NCBI RefSeq assembly: GCF_030015065.1
Contig: NZ_JAIVFN010000001.1
Location: 62,001 to 126,000 of the forward strand
Direction: 5' to 3'
DNA: 64,000 nucleotides
DNA from: Xanthobacter autotrophicus
Lineage (GTDB): Bacteria > Pseudomonadota > Alphaproteobacteria > Rhizobiales > Xanthobacteraceae
Positions 37,418 to 49,600 of the stretch are shown here, in pieces. Every line of letters starts with the position of its first letter. Position 1 is the stretch's first letter. The notes under the pieces are model-generated. The model was not told where the DNA came from. It did no database searches and saw nothing but the letters and a program-made list of their open reading frames with translations. The translations under genes and the position numbers were made by a program.

Positions 37418-38590
37418 TCAGGCCGTCTTGTCGAACAGCTGGCGGCCGATGAGCATGCGGCGGATCTCGCTGGTGCCGGCGCCGATCTCGTAGAGCTTGG
37501 CGTCGCGCAGCAGGCGGCCCGTCGGGTAATCGTTGATGTAGCCGTTGCCGCCCAGGGTCTGGATGGCTTCGAGCGCCATCCAGGTGGCCTTCTCGGCGGC
37601 GTAGAGGATGGCGCCGGCGGCATCCTCGCGGGTGGTGGCGCCGCGGTCGCAGGCCTTGGCCACGGCGTAGACATAGGCCTTGGTGGCGTTCATGGTCACA
37701 TACATGTCGGCGATCTTGCCCTGCATCAGCTGGAAGGTGCCGATGGGCTGGCCGAACTGCTTGCGCTCGTGGACATAGGGCAGCACCACATCCATGCACG
37801 CCTGCATGATGCCCGTGGGCCCGCCGGCGAGCACCGCGCGCTCGTAGTCGAGGCCGGACATGAGCACGTTGACGCCCTTGCCCACGGCGCCGAGCACGTT
37901 CTCCTCCGGCACCTCGCAATCCTCGAACACCAGCTCGCCGGTGTCGGAGCCGCGCATGCCCAGCTTGTCCAGCTTCTGCGCCGTGGAGAAGCCCTTGAAG
38001 CCCTGCTCCACCAGGAAGGCGGTCATGCCCTTCGGGCCGGCGGCGGGGTCGGTCTTGGCGTAGACCACCAGCGTCTCGGCAATGGGGCCGTTGGTGATCC
38101 ACATCTTGGAGCCGTTGAGGATGTAGCGGTCGCCCTTCTTCTCCGCGCGGGTGCGCATGGAAACCACGTCGGAGCCCGCGCCCGGCTCGGACATGGCGAG
38201 CGCGCCCACATGCTCGCCGGAAATGAGCTTGGGCAGGTATTTCGCCTTCTGCTCTGCATTGCCGTTGCGGCTGATCTGGTTGACGCACAAATTGGAGTGC
38301 GCGCCATAGGACAGGCCCACCGAGGCCGAGGCGCGGGAAATCTCCTCCATGGCGATGACGTGCTCGAGATAGCCGAGGCCCGAGCCGCCATATTCCTCCT
38401 CCGCCGTGACGCCGAGCAGGCCCAGCGCGCCGAGCTTGGGCCAGAGGTCGCGGGGGAAGGTGTTGGTGCGGTCGATCTCGGCGGCGCGCGGGGCGATCTC
38501 GGCATCCGAGAACGCGCGCACGGTGTCGCGCAGCATGTCGGCGGTTTCGCCGAGGTCGAAATCGAAATCCGCGGAGCTGTTCGGCAGCAT
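37418..38590 (-). CDS. ivd: Isovaleryl-CoA dehydrogenase
   Basis: This flavoenzyme oxidises isovaleryl-CoA in leucine breakdown and passes electrons to electron-transferring flavoprotein. The 390-residue protein has the acyl-CoA dehydrogenase fold with SEPGAGSD (134-141) and, diagnostically, the catalytic Glu250 in [14 protein letters not shown], the position used by isovaleryl-CoA dehydrogenases and not by the short/medium-chain enzymes. The C terminus [17 protein letters not shown] is typical. A perfect AAACGG-N4-CCGTTT palindrome lies 74 bp upstream. No other leucine genes are adjacent. Confidence 0.94.
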   Translation of the reverse strand: MLPNSSADFDFDLGETADMLRDTVRAFSDAEIAPRAAEIDRTNTFPRDLWPKLGALGLLGVTAEEEYGGSGLGYLEHVIAMEEISRASASVGLSYGAHSNLCVNQISRNGNAEQKAKYLPKLISGEHVGALAMSEPGAGSDVVSMRTRAEKKGDRYILNGSKMWITNGPIAETLVVYAKTDPAAGPKGMTAFLVEQGFKGFSTAQKLDKLGMRGSDTGELVFEDCEVPEENVLGAVGKGVNVLMSGLDYERAVLAGGPTGIMQACMDVVLPYVHERKQFGQPIGTFQLMQGKIADMYVTMNATKAYVYAVAKACDRGATTREDAAGAILYAAEKATWMALEAIQTLGGNGYINDYPTGRLLRDAKLYEIGAGTSEIRRMLIGRQLFDKTA

Positions 38591-38663
38591 TCTAATTCCC
38601 TCCCTTGCTCCCTGTGTTCTGCATCGCGGACGGAGCCGGCGCGCGGGAAGCGGCGCTAGAATA

Positions 38664-38679
38664 AAACGGTTGTCCGTTT
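38664..38679. promoter_or_regulatory. Candidate operator upstream of ivd
   Basis: A perfect inverted repeat AAACGG-TTGT-CCGTTT inside a longer AT-rich near-palindrome (AATAAAACGG ... CCGTTTATT). It lies 74 bp before the ivd start codon, and the half-site form resembles operators of TetR-family repressors that sense acyl-CoA. No regulator gene is adjacent, so the protein that binds here is unknown. Confidence 0.55.
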
Positions 38680-38718
38680 ATTCAATGGGGTTGGGCCGGG
38701 GCAGCGCAGTCTTTCGTT

Positions 38719-38759
38719 CCCCGGATCAGCGCTCCGGCTTCGCCGTCGCTTGTCCGGGC
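38719..38759 (-). terminator. Possible terminator hairpin after tgt
   Basis: Arms CCCGGA (38720-38725) and TCCGGG (38753-38758) enclose a nested CGGC-TTC-GCCG hairpin. It lies just beyond the tgt stop codon and before the ivd promoter region. There is no T-run, so termination efficiency is uncertain; similar GC-rich hairpins are common between genes in this order of bacteria. Confidence 0.45.
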
Positions 38760-38770
38760 ACGAAGTCATC

Positions 38771-39928
38771 CTACCCCGCCCACATCGGAATATCCCCGCG
38801 CGCCCAGCCCGCCTTGACGCCCGCCACATAATCCCCGTACCGCCCCTCGGCGATCGCCTTGCGCGCGCCGGCCATGAGCTGCTGGTAGTAATGGATATTG
38901 GCCCACGAGATCAGCATGGCTCCCAGCATCTCCTCGCAGCGCACGAGGTGGTGGAGATAGGCGCGGGAATAGTCGCGCAAAGCCGGGCAGTCGCTCTCCT
39001 CGTCCAGCGGACGGGGGTCCTCGGCGTGGCGGGCGTTCTTCAGGTTGATGCGGCCAAAGCGGGTGAAGGCCAGCGCGTGGCGTCCCGAGCGGGTGGGCAT
39101 CACGCAGTCGAACATGTCGATGCCGCGCGCCACCGATTCCAAGAGGTCGTCGGGCGTGCCCACGCCCATGAGGTAGCGCGGCTTGCCGGCCGGCAAATGC
39201 GGCTCCACCGTCTCGATCATGGCGAGCATGATCTCCTGCGGCTCGCCCACCGCGAGGCCGCCGATGGAATAGCCGGGGAAGTCCATGTCCGCCAGCGCCC
39301 GGGCCGATTCCACCCGCAGCGCCGGCACTGCCCCACCCTGCACGATGCCGAACAGCGCCCGCCCTTTCGGCTGCGCCTCGAACGCGCGCTTCGAGCGCTC
39401 GGCCCAGCGCAGGGACAGGCGCATGGCGCGCGCGGCGTCCTCGTCGGTGCAGGGCAGGCGCACGCATTCGTCGAGCTGCATCTGGATGTCGGCGCCGAGC
39501 AGGCCCTGGATCTCCACCGAGCGCTCGGGGCTCATCTCGTGGATGGCGCCGTCCACATGGGAGCGGAAGGTGACACCCTGTTCGCTCATCTTGCGCAGGC
39601 TCGACAGGCTCATCACCTGGAAGCCGCCGGAATCGGTGAGGATCGGCCCGTCCCAGCGCATGAATGTGTGCAAGCCGCCGAGCTTCGCCACCCGCTCGGC
39701 GCCGGGGCGCAGCATGAGGTGGTAGGTGTTGGCGAGCACGATGTCCGCACCCGCCTGCCTCACCTGGTCGAAATAGAGGCCCTTCACGGTCGCCACCGTC
39801 CCCACCGGCATGAAGGCCGGCGTGCGGATGACGCCGCGCGGGGTCGAGACGTAGCCGGTGCGGGCGGCGCCATCGGTGGCGGACAGGGTGAAGGAGAAGG
39901 TATCGGCCAGAGGCTTGAGGAGCGTCAT
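38771..39928 (-). CDS. tgt: tRNA-guanine transglycosylase
   Basis: Tgt exchanges guanine-34 of four tRNAs for preQ1. The 385-residue barrel protein has the nucleophile-region [17 protein letters not shown] and [14 protein letters not shown]. The zinc site usually contains CxCxxC followed by His; here it reads [18 protein letters not shown], so only one of the three cysteines is present. I recall similar forms in other rhizobial proteins, so this may be a lineage variant and not a defect. The ATG at 39928 overlaps the queA TGA (ATGA), coupling the two queuosine genes. Confidence 0.94.
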   Translation of the reverse strand: MTLLKPLADTFSFTLSATDGAARTGYVSTPRGVIRTPAFMPVGTVATVKGLYFDQVRQAGADIVLANTYHLMLRPGAERVAKLGGLHTFMRWDGPILTDSGGFQVMSLSSLRKMSEQGVTFRSHVDGAIHEMSPERSVEIQGLLGADIQMQLDECVRLPCTDEDAARAMRLSLRWAERSKRAFEAQPKGRALFGIVQGGAVPALRVESARALADMDFPGYSIGGLAVGEPQEIMLAMIETVEPHLPAGKPRYLMGVGTPDDLLESVARGIDMFDCVMPTRSGRHALAFTRFGRINLKNARHAEDPRPLDEESDCPALRDYSRAYLHHLVRCEEMLGAMLISWANIHYYQQLMAGARKAIAEGRYGDYVAGVKAGWARGDIPMWAG

Positions 39929-41013
39929 GGCCCGCCTTCTGGCAGAAGCAGGCACGCATCGCCATAGGAATAGAAGCGATAGCCGGCCTGTATGGCATGG
40001 GCATAGGCGCGCTTCTGCGCCTCATGCCCCACGAAGGCCGCCACCAGCATCACCAGCGTCGAGCGCGGCAGGTGGAAGTTGGTGAGCATGCCGTCCACCG
40101 CGCGGAAGCGATAGCCGGGGGTGATGAAGATGTCCGTCTCCCCCACGAAGGGGCGGATGAGGCCGTCTTCCCCCGTGGCGCTCTCGATGAGGCGGGTGGA
40201 GGTGGAGCCCACGGTGAAGATGCGCCCGCCTTTGGCCTTCACGGCATTGAGGGCGGCGGCGGTGTCCGCACTCACCTCGCCCCATTCGGCATGCATGCGA
40301 TGGCCGGAGGTGTCCTCCGCCTTCACCGGCAGGAAGGTGCCCGCCCCCACGTGCAGCGTCACGGTGTGCATCCCTGCCCCCGTGGCAGCGATGCGGGCCA
40401 GAAGCTCCGGCGTGAAATGCAGGCTCGCCGTGGGCGCGGCCACCGAGCCGGACACGCGGGCGAACAGGGTCTGGTAATCGGTACGGTCGCGGTCGTCCTC
40501 GGCGCGGCGGGCGGCGATGTAAGGCGGGATGGGCATGTGACCCACGGCGGTCACCGCCTCGTCCAGCGCCGCCCCGGCCAGATCAAAGGCGAGGACGAGA
40601 GAGCCGTCCTCCGCCTTCGCCGCCACCTCGGCATCGAAGGTGCCGAGGAGGCACGAGCGCCCCTCCCCGCCGAAGCGGATCCGGTCCCCCACGCGCAGCC
40701 GCTTGCCCGGCTTGGCGAAGGCCTGCCAGCGCGACGCATCGAGCCGCTTCACCAGGTTGGCCTCGACCCGCACGTGCGAGCCGCCGTCGCGCCCGCGCAC
40801 CCCTTCGAGGGCGGCGGGGATGACACGGGTGTCGTTCACCACGACGGCGTCGTCGGCCGTGAGGAAATCCGGCAGGTCGCGGACCTGCAGGTCAAGAAGC
40901 TCTGGCGTGCGCCCCGGTTGCACCACGAGCATGCGCGCGGTGTCGCGCGGCTCGGCGGGGCGCAGGGCGATGCACTCCTCCGGGAGATCGAAATCGAAGG
41001 CGTCGACGCGCAT
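39925..41013 (-). CDS. queA: S-adenosylmethionine:tRNA ribosyltransferase-isomerase
   Basis: QueA adds the cyclopentenyl part of queuosine, taken from the ribose of S-adenosylmethionine, to preQ1 in tRNA. The 362-residue protein starts with the family-typical [16 protein letters not shown] and contains [22 protein letters not shown] and the C-terminal [17 protein letters not shown]. Upstream in-frame codons exist but the family N terminus sets the ATG at 41013. Its stop overlaps tgt. The third queuosine gene in the window, queF, is 22 kb away. Confidence 0.96.
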   Translation of the reverse strand: MRVDAFDFDLPEECIALRPAEPRDTARMLVVQPGRTPELLDLQVRDLPDFLTADDAVVVNDTRVIPAALEGVRGRDGGSHVRVEANLVKRLDASRWQAFAKPGKRLRVGDRIRFGGEGRSCLLGTFDAEVAAKAEDGSLVLAFDLAGAALDEAVTAVGHMPIPPYIAARRAEDDRDRTDYQTLFARVSGSVAAPTASLHFTPELLARIAATGAGMHTVTLHVGAGTFLPVKAEDTSGHRMHAEWGEVSADTAAALNAVKAKGGRIFTVGSTSTRLIESATGEDGLIRPFVGETDIFITPGYRFRAVDGMLTNFHLPRSTLVMLVAAFVGHEAQKRAYAHAIQAGYRFYSYGDACLLLPEGGP

Positions 41014-41057
41014 GGGAAAAGGCTGCGTGCTCTGTGTTGAAATGAGAAGGCGATTCA

Positions 41058-41093
41058 CGGGCAAGTGGCTTCAACTTGCCCGGATCGCGCGCT
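41058..41093. repeat. Hairpin repeat, copy F of the interspersed family
   Basis: Arms CGGGCAAGT (41058-41066) and ACTTGCCCG (41074-41082), followed by GATCGCGCGCTC. Read on the minus strand this is GAGCGCG-CGATCCGGGCAAGTTGAAGCC, close to copy E (37.3 kb) and copy D (57.5 kb). It lies between the ExoD-type gene and queA and could end transcription of the ExoD-type gene. Confidence 0.7.
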
Positions 41094-41104
41094 CGTCGGC
41101 AGGA

Positions 41105-41746
41105 TCAGAAGATGGCGATCGCGCCCTGCCAGATGGCCCAGGTCATCAAGGCGGTGACGAGCAGGCCCAGCACCGTCGCCCCGAAGCCTGCCAGGATCAC
41201 GAGGCCATCCCGCTCCACGAGGCCGAGGCCGAAGATGCACACGGCAAAGCCCGGCGGCAGGTTGCCGAGGAAGGGAATGGGCAGCAGCAGGATGAAGCCG
41301 AGCAGCACCACCGTCGCCCCCACCACGCGGCGGGCCGTGGGGCCGGCGAACTGCTCCAGGCGCGGGCGCGACAGCTTCTCGAAACGCTCGATCCAGGGCC
41401 GCGAGCGGGTGACGATGGCCTCCAGCATGGCGCGCGAGAAGGTGCGCTTCGCGATGGACTCGGGCAGCCACAATTCCTGGCGGCCGAGCACCATCTGCAG
41501 GCCGATGAGGCCCAGGATGATGCCGCAGATCACCGGGATGCCGGGCGGCATGGGGATGCAGTTGGGAATGCCGAAGATGAGGAACAGAATGCCGAAGGCA
41601 CGATTCCGCAAGGCGTTCACGAGGTCGCCGATGGCCACCTTGTCCTGTTCCTGGGCGGCAAGGACGGCGGCGAGCAATTCAGACGTTCGGGGTGTGCGGT
41701 GATCCAAGTGGACCTCGTTTCCATGGCTCACCTTCACTCTTAGCAT
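41105..41746 (-). CDS. ExoD family membrane protein
   Basis: A 213-residue protein of the ExoD family, named for a Sinorhizobium gene required for normal exopolysaccharide production and nodule invasion. The family core FLIFGIPNCIPMPPGIPVICG and LPIPFLGNLPPGFAVCIFGLGL is clear. Three or four hydrophobic segments: about 49-72, 78-92 and 150-210. The start is chosen as the ATG at 41746; the ribosome site is weak and a GTG three codons later is possible. The actual role of ExoD proteins is not known at the molecular level. Confidence 0.85.
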   Translation of the reverse strand: MLRVKVSHGNEVHLDHRTPRTSELLAAVLAAQEQDKVAIGDLVNALRNRAFGILFLIFGIPNCIPMPPGIPVICGIILGLIGLQMVLGRQELWLPESIAKRTFSRAMLEAIVTRSRPWIERFEKLSRPRLEQFAGPTARRVVGATVVLLGFILLLPIPFLGNLPPGFAVCIFGLGLVERDGLVILAGFGATVLGLLVTALMTWAIWQGAIAIF

Positions 41747-41823
41747 CGGGAAAGCGGCGGTGTCAGGGCATGGGAGTCGCAGGGGCCCATTGCATAATTC
41801 GATACCTCCGCCCCGCATTCCCC

Positions 41824-42195
41824 TCAGGCTGCGGACGACGCGCGGCGGCCCAGAAGGGGCGCATCGCGCTCCGCGTGAAGGACAGCCGTGGCGTCGAGCG
41901 CTGCGAGCGCGCCCTCCTCCGGTACCAGCCCCTGCGCCCGCAGCGCCAGATAGCGCCCGCAGCAGACCCTGAGGAAAGAGGTGAAGTTCTCGATGTCGCG
42001 GCCGGCCTCGGCCTTCTCGTCATGCAGCCGCGACAGCAGGCGATTGACGGAGAGGCCGTCGCGCGCGGCGATGTCCTCGAGCACGGACCAGAAGAAGGCT
42101 TCGAGCCTGACACTGGTGCTGAAGCCGTTGAGGCGAAGCGCCCGGGTTTCCTGGATCCAGAGCGCGGGGTCGGCCCCGCTGAACAAACGGCACAT
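41824..42195 (-). CDS. Ribbon-helix-helix domain protein
   Basis: A 123-residue protein with a ribbon-helix-helix fold in its middle (RLNGFSTSVRLEAFFWSVLEDIA, read in two parts) of the RHH_4 type common in alphaproteobacteria. The C-terminal half is helical and rich in Leu/Ala/Arg. GGAGG lies 8 bases before the ATG at 42195. It may bind DNA as a regulator; the target is unknown. It is read in the same direction as the DJ-1-type gene upstream and the ExoD gene downstream. Confidence 0.82.
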   Translation of the reverse strand: MCRLFSGADPALWIQETRALRLNGFSTSVRLEAFFWSVLEDIAARDGLSVNRLLSRLHDEKAEAGRDIENFTSFLRVCCGRYLALRAQGLVPEEGALAALDATAVLHAERDAPLLGRRASSAA

Positions 42196-42325
42196 GGGAT
42201 CATCCTCCCGCTCGTCCGCGCCCGTGCCGGGCCAAAGGCAGGCGAGGGGCGCCCGGCATGCGCGCAACCCCCGCGCTACACGCATGCCGTTCGCCGCCCC
42301 GCTCACAGATAACCCGATGGGCAGC

Positions 42326-42907
42326 TCAAAGCGAGATGGAAGTCCCCAATAGGGCAAGGAACTGGGCAACGAACGCCGGATGGGCAGGCCAGGCCGGCGC
42401 GCTCACGAGATTGCCTTCGGTGACGGCCTGATCCACGGGAATGTCCGCATAGGTGCCACCGGCCAGCTCCACTTCCGGGCGGCAGGCGGGATAGGCCGAG
42501 CAGGTGCGGCCCTTGAGGACGCCGGCGGCCGCCAGCATCTGCGCGCCGTGGCAGATGGCCGCCACCGGCTTGCCCGCCTCGAAGAAATGCCGGACGGCCG
42601 CAGTCACCTCCGGATAGAGCCGCAGATATTCCGGCGCGCGGCCGCCGGGAACCAGCAGAGCGTCGTAGCTTGCCACGTCCACCTCGGCGAAGGTGGCGTT
42701 GAGGGCGAAGAGGTGGCCCGGCTTCTCGGTATAGGTCTGGTGACCCTCGAAATCGTGGATGGCGGTCGCGATCTTGTCGCCGGCCGTCTTGCCGGGACAC
42801 ACGCCGTGCACCGTGTGCCCCACCGCCAGCAGCGCCTGGTAGGGCACCATGATCTCGTAGTCTTCGCCGAAATCGCCGACGATCATCAAAATGCGCTTGC
42901 CCGCCAT
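42326..42907 (-). CDS. DJ-1/PfpI family protein
   Basis: A 193-residue protein of the DJ-1/PfpI superfamily, which covers proteases, glyoxalases and protein or nucleotide deglycases. The nucleophilic elbow is AAICHGAQ with C119, and acidic residues E15/E18 in the N-terminal strand region can support it. A His follows the Cys directly, as in PfpI. Precise activity is not given by the sequence. Its neighbours offer no pathway. The start at 42907 gives the family N terminus [18 protein letters not shown]. Confidence 0.88.
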   Translation of the reverse strand: MAGKRILMIVGDFGEDYEIMVPYQALLAVGHTVHGVCPGKTAGDKIATAIHDFEGHQTYTEKPGHLFALNATFAEVDVASYDALLVPGGRAPEYLRLYPEVTAAVRHFFEAGKPVAAICHGAQMLAAAGVLKGRTCSAYPACRPEVELAGGTYADIPVDQAVTEGNLVSAPAWPAHPAFVAQFLALLGTSISL

Positions 42908-43029
42908 TGCCGTCTCCCCGGTTGCGCAGGAGCGCGAACGCGCCTGCGTCGAAGCGGCAAGGTTAGGGGCGCACGCCGTCCGCCGGGTGTTATCCGGTTG
43001 CGACAGCTCGGGGCGCCGCGTCGCCGGCG

Positions 43030-43317
43030 TCAGTTCAGCAGGAACATCCCGTCCACGGTCCGCAGCTCCGCCGGCTTGATGAGCCCGCTATGGGCCACCC
43101 GCACCGAGTGGAGCCGGCCCTCGATCTCCCGCTGCCAGAACTCGAGAAACCTGTTGAGTTCGGGAAAACGCGGGCAGAGGTCGTATTCCTGCCAGAGATA
43201 GGTTTGAAGAAGGGCGGGATGGTCGGGCATCCGGTAGAGGATCTCGGCCGTGGCAAGGCCGTAGCCCTCCATCTGAAGGACGAAATCCCGCGACACCCTG
43301 GATGGATGGGACACCAT
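43030..43317 (-). CDS. usg: Usg family protein
   Basis: Usg is a roughly 95-residue protein found almost only in alphaproteobacteria; the name refers to a gene upstream of trp genes in Caulobacter and the function is unknown. This 95-residue protein shows the conserved [18 protein letters not shown] and [14 protein letters not shown] segments. GGAGGTG lies 7 bases before the ATG at 43317, which is why I prefer it to an upstream ATG. It is read away from groES; the 389 bp between them carries the CIRCE element. Confidence 0.9.
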   Translation of the reverse strand: MVSHPSRVSRDFVLQMEGYGLATAEILYRMPDHPALLQTYLWQEYDLCPRFPELNRFLEFWQREIEGRLHSVRVAHSGLIKPAELRTVDGMFLLN

Positions 43318-43706
43318 GGGGCACACCTCCATATCCCTGTCCCCGACGCCTCGCGGCCGCCGCGAAAGCAGGTCGGGACCAGACAATTCCATTGTCGGCT
43401 CCAAAGTTTCCGCCGGCCAAGGCTAAAGTTTGGTTTCCGTTTGCAAAAACAATGCTCTAGCAGCCTTCAGGCAGGACTGCTGACAGGCGCGCTGGCGAAC
43501 GATTGGGCGCGCGAAAAACGAGCAGAATCTGGGTAGCCATTTGATTTTCAACGCCCTTCCGGTGCATTGGCACTCTATATCGGCGAGTGCCAAATTTTTT
43601 GCCGAGCCCCCTTGCGGGACGAAAACGCCGCCCTTAGATCGCGATCGGGCCGGGTGCCTGAAGGCCCGGCGCCTTGAATTGAAGCAACCAACCGGAGGTT
43701 TCCCCG
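43318..43706. promoter_or_regulatory. usg-groES intergenic region
   Basis: This 389-bp region carries the groESL promoter and the CIRCE operator. A CTCTATAT sequence inside the CIRCE spacer could serve as a minus-10 element. The rest holds no recognised gene. The usg start codon with its ribosome site is at the left end. Confidence 0.6.
43567..43593 (+). promoter_or_regulatory. CIRCE operator (HrcA binding site)
   Basis: An inverted repeat TTGGCACTC-N9-GAGTGCCAA, perfect over nine base pairs with the standard 9-base spacer. It differs from the consensus TTAGCACTC only by the paired change of A-T to G-C. It lies 113 bp before the groES start. HrcA would repress groESL here until heat or misfolding takes up the chaperonin. 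Confidence 0.92.
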
Positions 43707-44021
43707 ATGGGTTTCCGTCCTCTGCACGACCGCGTGGTCGTGAAGCGCATCGAAGCTGAGCAGAAGTCGGCCGGCGGCATCATCATTCCCGATACCGCCA
43801 AGGAGAAGCCGCAGCAGGGCGAAGTCGTCGCCGTGGGCCCGGGCGCCCGTAACGAGAAGGGCGAGTTGGTCGCCCTCGACGTGAAGCCGGGTGATCGCGT
43901 GCTGTTCGGCAAGTGGTCCGGCACCGAGGTGAAGATCGACGGCCAGGATCTCCTGATCATGAAGGAGAGCGACATCCTCGGCGTGCTCGAGGCGTCCGCG
44001 AACGCCCAGAAGGCGGCCTGA
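43707..44021 (+). CDS. groS: Co-chaperonin GroES
   Basis: GroES caps the GroEL ring during ATP-dependent protein folding. The 104-residue protein has the family beginning [16 protein letters not shown], the mobile loop [15 protein letters not shown] (26-40), and [17 protein letters not shown] near the C terminus. A GGAGG ribosome site lies 8 bases before the ATG. It is the first gene of the CIRCE-controlled groES-groEL operon, 98 bp ahead of groEL. The short Ala-rich tail (ASANAQKAA) is a small extension. Confidence 0.97.
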   Translation: MGFRPLHDRVVVKRIEAEQKSAGGIIIPDTAKEKPQQGEVVAVGPGARNEKGELVALDVKPGDRVLFGKWSGTEVKIDGQDLLIMKESDILGVLEASANAQKAA

Positions 44022-44059
44022 GCAGGCAGCCCGGCCGGGGCCGGCAGACCGCGCGCTGA

Positions 44060-45925
<1,866 letters not shown>

Positions 45926-45934
45926 TTGAGTGAG

Positions 45935-45966
45935 AACGGCCGGGCCCTGTGCCCGGCCGTTTCTTT
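45935..45966 (+). terminator. Rho-independent terminator of groESL
   Basis: Arms AACGGCCGGGC (45935-45945) and GCCCGGCCGTT (45951-45961) with a 5-base loop, followed by TCTTTT. This is the classical GC-rich stem with T-run and lies 183 bp past the groEL stop codon, after the duplicated tract. Confidence 0.85.
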
Positions 45967-46169
45967 TGGGCATCAGGCTGCCCCCGCCTGCGCCGGATCC
46001 CGTCCCTTCAACTCCCGCTGATCCCTCCCCTGACACCATGGCGGGCGCTCCTCGGGCACGTTATGGTTGAAGAGGGAGAGCAGACCAAAATGCCCCATGA
46101 GGTCGCGCGCCCGGCCGGGATGGCCCGTCCGTCCGGCCATCGGGAAGTGTGAGCACGAAAGGATCAGTC

Positions 46170-46508
46170 ATGAAGACGACCATTGTCGCGGCAGCCCTCG
46201 TTCTGGCGCTGGCTCCCACCGCCGTGTCGGCGCAGGGCGTGGTGAAGGGCGCCGAGCAGGGCGCCAGCAAGGGTGCCGAAGTGGGCGACAAGGCCGCCGG
46301 GCCGGTCGGTACCGCCGTGGGTGGCACGGTGGGTGGCGTCGGCGGTGCCGTCACGGGTGGCGTGTCCGGCGGCGTGAAGGGCACCGGCGAAGGCGCCAAG
46401 GAAGGCGCGCGCGCCGGCGAGAAGGCGGCGGGTCCCGTGGGCGCCGTGGTCGGTGGCACCGTGGGCGCGGTGGGCGGCGCTGTCGGCGGCGTGCTCGGCG
46501 TCAAGTAG
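46170..46508 (+). CDS. Secreted glycine-zipper protein
   Basis: A 112-residue protein with a signal peptide (1-22, ending VSAQ) and a mature part built almost only of Gly, Ala, Val and Lys/Glu. Two related blocks (about 23-62 and 70-112) each run EGAxxGAxxGxKAAGPVG followed by GGTVGxVGGAV, a glycine-zipper pattern that suits membrane insertion or assembly. No family with known function was recognised. AAAGGA lies 7 bases before the ATG. It has its own terminator downstream and lies alone between groEL and mfd. Confidence 0.8.
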   Translation: MKTTIVAAALVLALAPTAVSAQGVVKGAEQGASKGAEVGDKAAGPVGTAVGGTVGGVGGAVTGGVSGGVKGTGEGAKEGARAGEKAAGPVGAVVGGTVGAVGGAVGGVLGVK

Positions 46509-46575
46509 GCCGGCCAAGGCTCCAACAAGGCTTCGGGCCCCAAGGCTCCAGTCATCGCCGGAGCCAGAGAACACC

Positions 46576-46610
46576 AAGGCCCGCCGCGGCACTGCCCCGG
46601 CGGGCCTTTT
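46576..46610. terminator. Terminator between glycine-zipper gene and mfd
   Basis: Arms AAGGCCCGCC (46576-46585) and GGCGGGCCTT (46599-46608) with a 13-base loop, then TT. It is 68 bp past the glycine-zipper stop and 34 bp beyond the convergent mfd stop, so it may serve both genes. Confidence 0.8.
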
Positions 46611-46643
46611 CATGTGCCGAGCCGCGTCACGCCGGAGCGAAGC

Positions 46644-49600
46644 TCAGAGTCCCTTCTTGCCGGCCAGCGCGGCGAGCTTCTTCAACACCACCAGCGTGCC
46701 CTTAAGGCGCGCATCGGCGGTGGGCCAGTCGCGCAGGAACACCACCTTGAAATCGGGCCGCACCTTGGCCTGGTTTCCCTCCTGCCCGATGAGCTTCACG
46801 AGGCCCGAGGGATCGGCGAACTCGTTGTCGCGGAAGCCGAGCACCACGCCCTTGGGGCCCGCGTCCACCTTCTCCACATTGGCCTTGCGGGCGAGCGCCT
46901 TGATCTGGGTGAGCTTCAGGAGCTGGCCCACCTCCTCCGGCGTGGGGCCGAAGCGGTCCACCAGCTCCGCGCCGAAGGCGTCGATCTCCGCATCCTCCTG
47001 GATGTCCGCGAGGCGGCGGTACAAGGCGAGACGTACGTGGAGGTCCGCCACATAGTCCTCCGGGATCAGCACCGGCATGCCGATGGTGATGTTGGGGGAC
47101 CACTTGTCGTCCACATAGTCGGTGATGCCGGCCTTGATGTGGGCGATCGCCTCCTGGAGCATCTCCTGGTACAGCTCGTAGCCCACTTCCTTGATGTGGC
47201 CCGACTGCTCGTCGCCGAGCAGGTTGCCGGCGCCGCGGATGTCGAGGTCGTGGCTCGCCAGCTGGAAGCCGGCGCCGAGCGTCTCCAGCGATTGCAGCAC
47301 CTTGAGCCGGCGTTCCGCCTGGGTGGTGACGGGCCTCGCCGCCGGCACGGTGAAGATGGCATAGGCGCGGGCCTTGGCCCGGCCCACGCGGCCACGCAGC
47401 TGGTAGAGCTGGGCGAGGCCGAACATGTCGGCGCGGTGCACGATCAAGGTATTGGCATTGGGCACGTCGAGGCCCGATTCCACGATGGTGGTGGAGAGCA
47501 GCACATCGTACTGGCCGTCGTAGAAGGCGGTCATGATGTCTTCCAGCGCCCCGGCGGCAAGCTGGCCGTGGGCCACCGCCACCTTCACCTCGGGCACGGA
47601 TGCGGCCAGGAATTCGCGCACCTCCGCCAGATCCTCGATGCGCGGCACCACATAGAAGCTCTGGCCGCCGCGATAGCGCTCACGCAGCAGCGCCTCGCGC
47701 ACCACCAGCGGGTCGAACGGCGTCACGAAGGTGCGCACCGCGAGGCGGTCCACCGGCGGCGTGGCGATGATGGAAAGCTCGCGCACCCCGGTCATGGCCA
47801 GTTGCAGCGTGCGCGGGATGGGGGTTGCGGTGAGGGTCAGCACATGCACCTCGGCGCGCAGTTGCTTCAGGCGCTCCTTGTGGGAGACGCCGAAATGCTG
47901 CTCCTCGTCGACGATGACGAGGCCGAGGTCCTTGAAGCTGATGGCCTTGCCGAGCAGCGCATGGGTGCCCACCACGATATCCACCGTGCCGTCGGCGAGG
48001 CCCTTCTTCACCGCTGTGAGGTCCTTGCCCGTCACCATGCGCGAGGCCTGGGCGATGTTCACCGGCAGGCCCTTGAAGCGCTCGGAGAAGGTCTTGAAAT
48101 GCTGGCGGGCGAGCAGGGTGGTCGGCACCACCACCGCCACCTGCTTGCCGGAGAGGGCCACGGCGAAGGCCGCGCGCAGGGCGACTTCCGTCTTGCCGAA
48201 GCCCACGTCGCCGCACACCAGCCGGTCCATGGGATGGCCGGAGGCGAGGTCGTCCAGCACCGAGTCGATGGCGGCTTCCTGGTCGTCGGTTTCCTCGTAG
48301 GGGAAGCGGGCGCGGAACTCGTCGTAGAGGCCCATGGCGGGCACCAGTTTCGGCGCCTCGCCAAGCTGGCGCTGGGCCGCGATCTTGATGAGTTCGGACG
48401 CCATCTCGCGGATGCGCTTCTTCATCCGCGCCTTGCGCGCCTGCCAGGCACCGCCGCCCAGCTTGTCGAGCTGGGCCTCGGTCTCCTCCGAGCCGTAGCG
48501 GCTCAGGAGCTCCAGGTTTTCCACCGGCAGGAACAGCTTGTCCCCGCCGGCATAATGGAGCTCCAGGCAATCATGGGGCGCGCCCATGGCCTCCACGGTC
48601 TTCAGGCCGACGAAGCGGCCGATGCCGTGATCCACATGCACAACGAGGTCGCCGGCGGTGAGCGCGGTCAGCTCGGTGAGCACGTCCTGCGGCCGGCGGG
48701 CCTTGCGCTTGGGGCGCACGAGGCGGTCGCCGAGGATGTCCTGCTCGCCGATGACAGCGAAGTCCGGCGTCTCGAAGCCCGCCTCCAGCCCGAACACGGC
48801 GAGCGCCGCCTGGGTCTTTGGCAGGGCCGCGAGGCTGTCGAAGCGGGAGATGGCGGCGAGGCCCTTGAGCCCGTGGTCGGCCAGCACCGTGCCCAGCCGC
48901 TCGCGCGAACCCTCGGACCATCCGGCGAGGATCACCTTCTTGGACTTCTGCAGCTCGCGCACATGGGTGATGGCCGCGTCGAAGACATTGGCCTCGGGGT
49001 CCGCCCGCTCGGCGGCGAAGGAGCGGCCCTGCACGCCGCCGAGGTCGATGATGCGCGCCTGTGTCCCCTGCGGCGCGGCGAACGGGCTGAGGCGCGCAAG
49101 GGAGAGCTCGGCGATCCGCTTGTTCCATTCCGGGCCGGTCAGATAGAGCCGGTCGGGAGGCAGCGGATTGTAGATGCTGCCACCCGCCAGCTCCTGCCCG
49201 CCCTTTCGGGCGTCGTAATAGTCGGCGATCTGGGCGATGCGCTCGCCCGCCGCCTCCTCCGCCAGCGGATCCAGCAGGAGGGTGCCACCGTCCAGATAAT
49301 CGAACAGGGTGTCCATGCGCTCGTGGAACAAAGGCAGCCAATGCTCCATGCCCGCATGGCGCCGGCCTTCGCTCACCGCCTCGTAGAGGGTATCGCCCTT
49401 CCGGGCGGCGCCGAACTCCGCCACGTAGGCCATGCGGAAGCGGCGCATGGTCTCGGTCATGAGCTGGAACTCGGCCATGGGCACGAGCTCCAGGGAGCGC
49501 AGCTGCCCGGTGGTGCGCTGGGTCTCGGGATCGAAGGCCCGGATGCTCTCCAGCGTGTCGCCGAAGAAATCGAGGCGGATGGGGGCGTCGAGGCCCGGCG

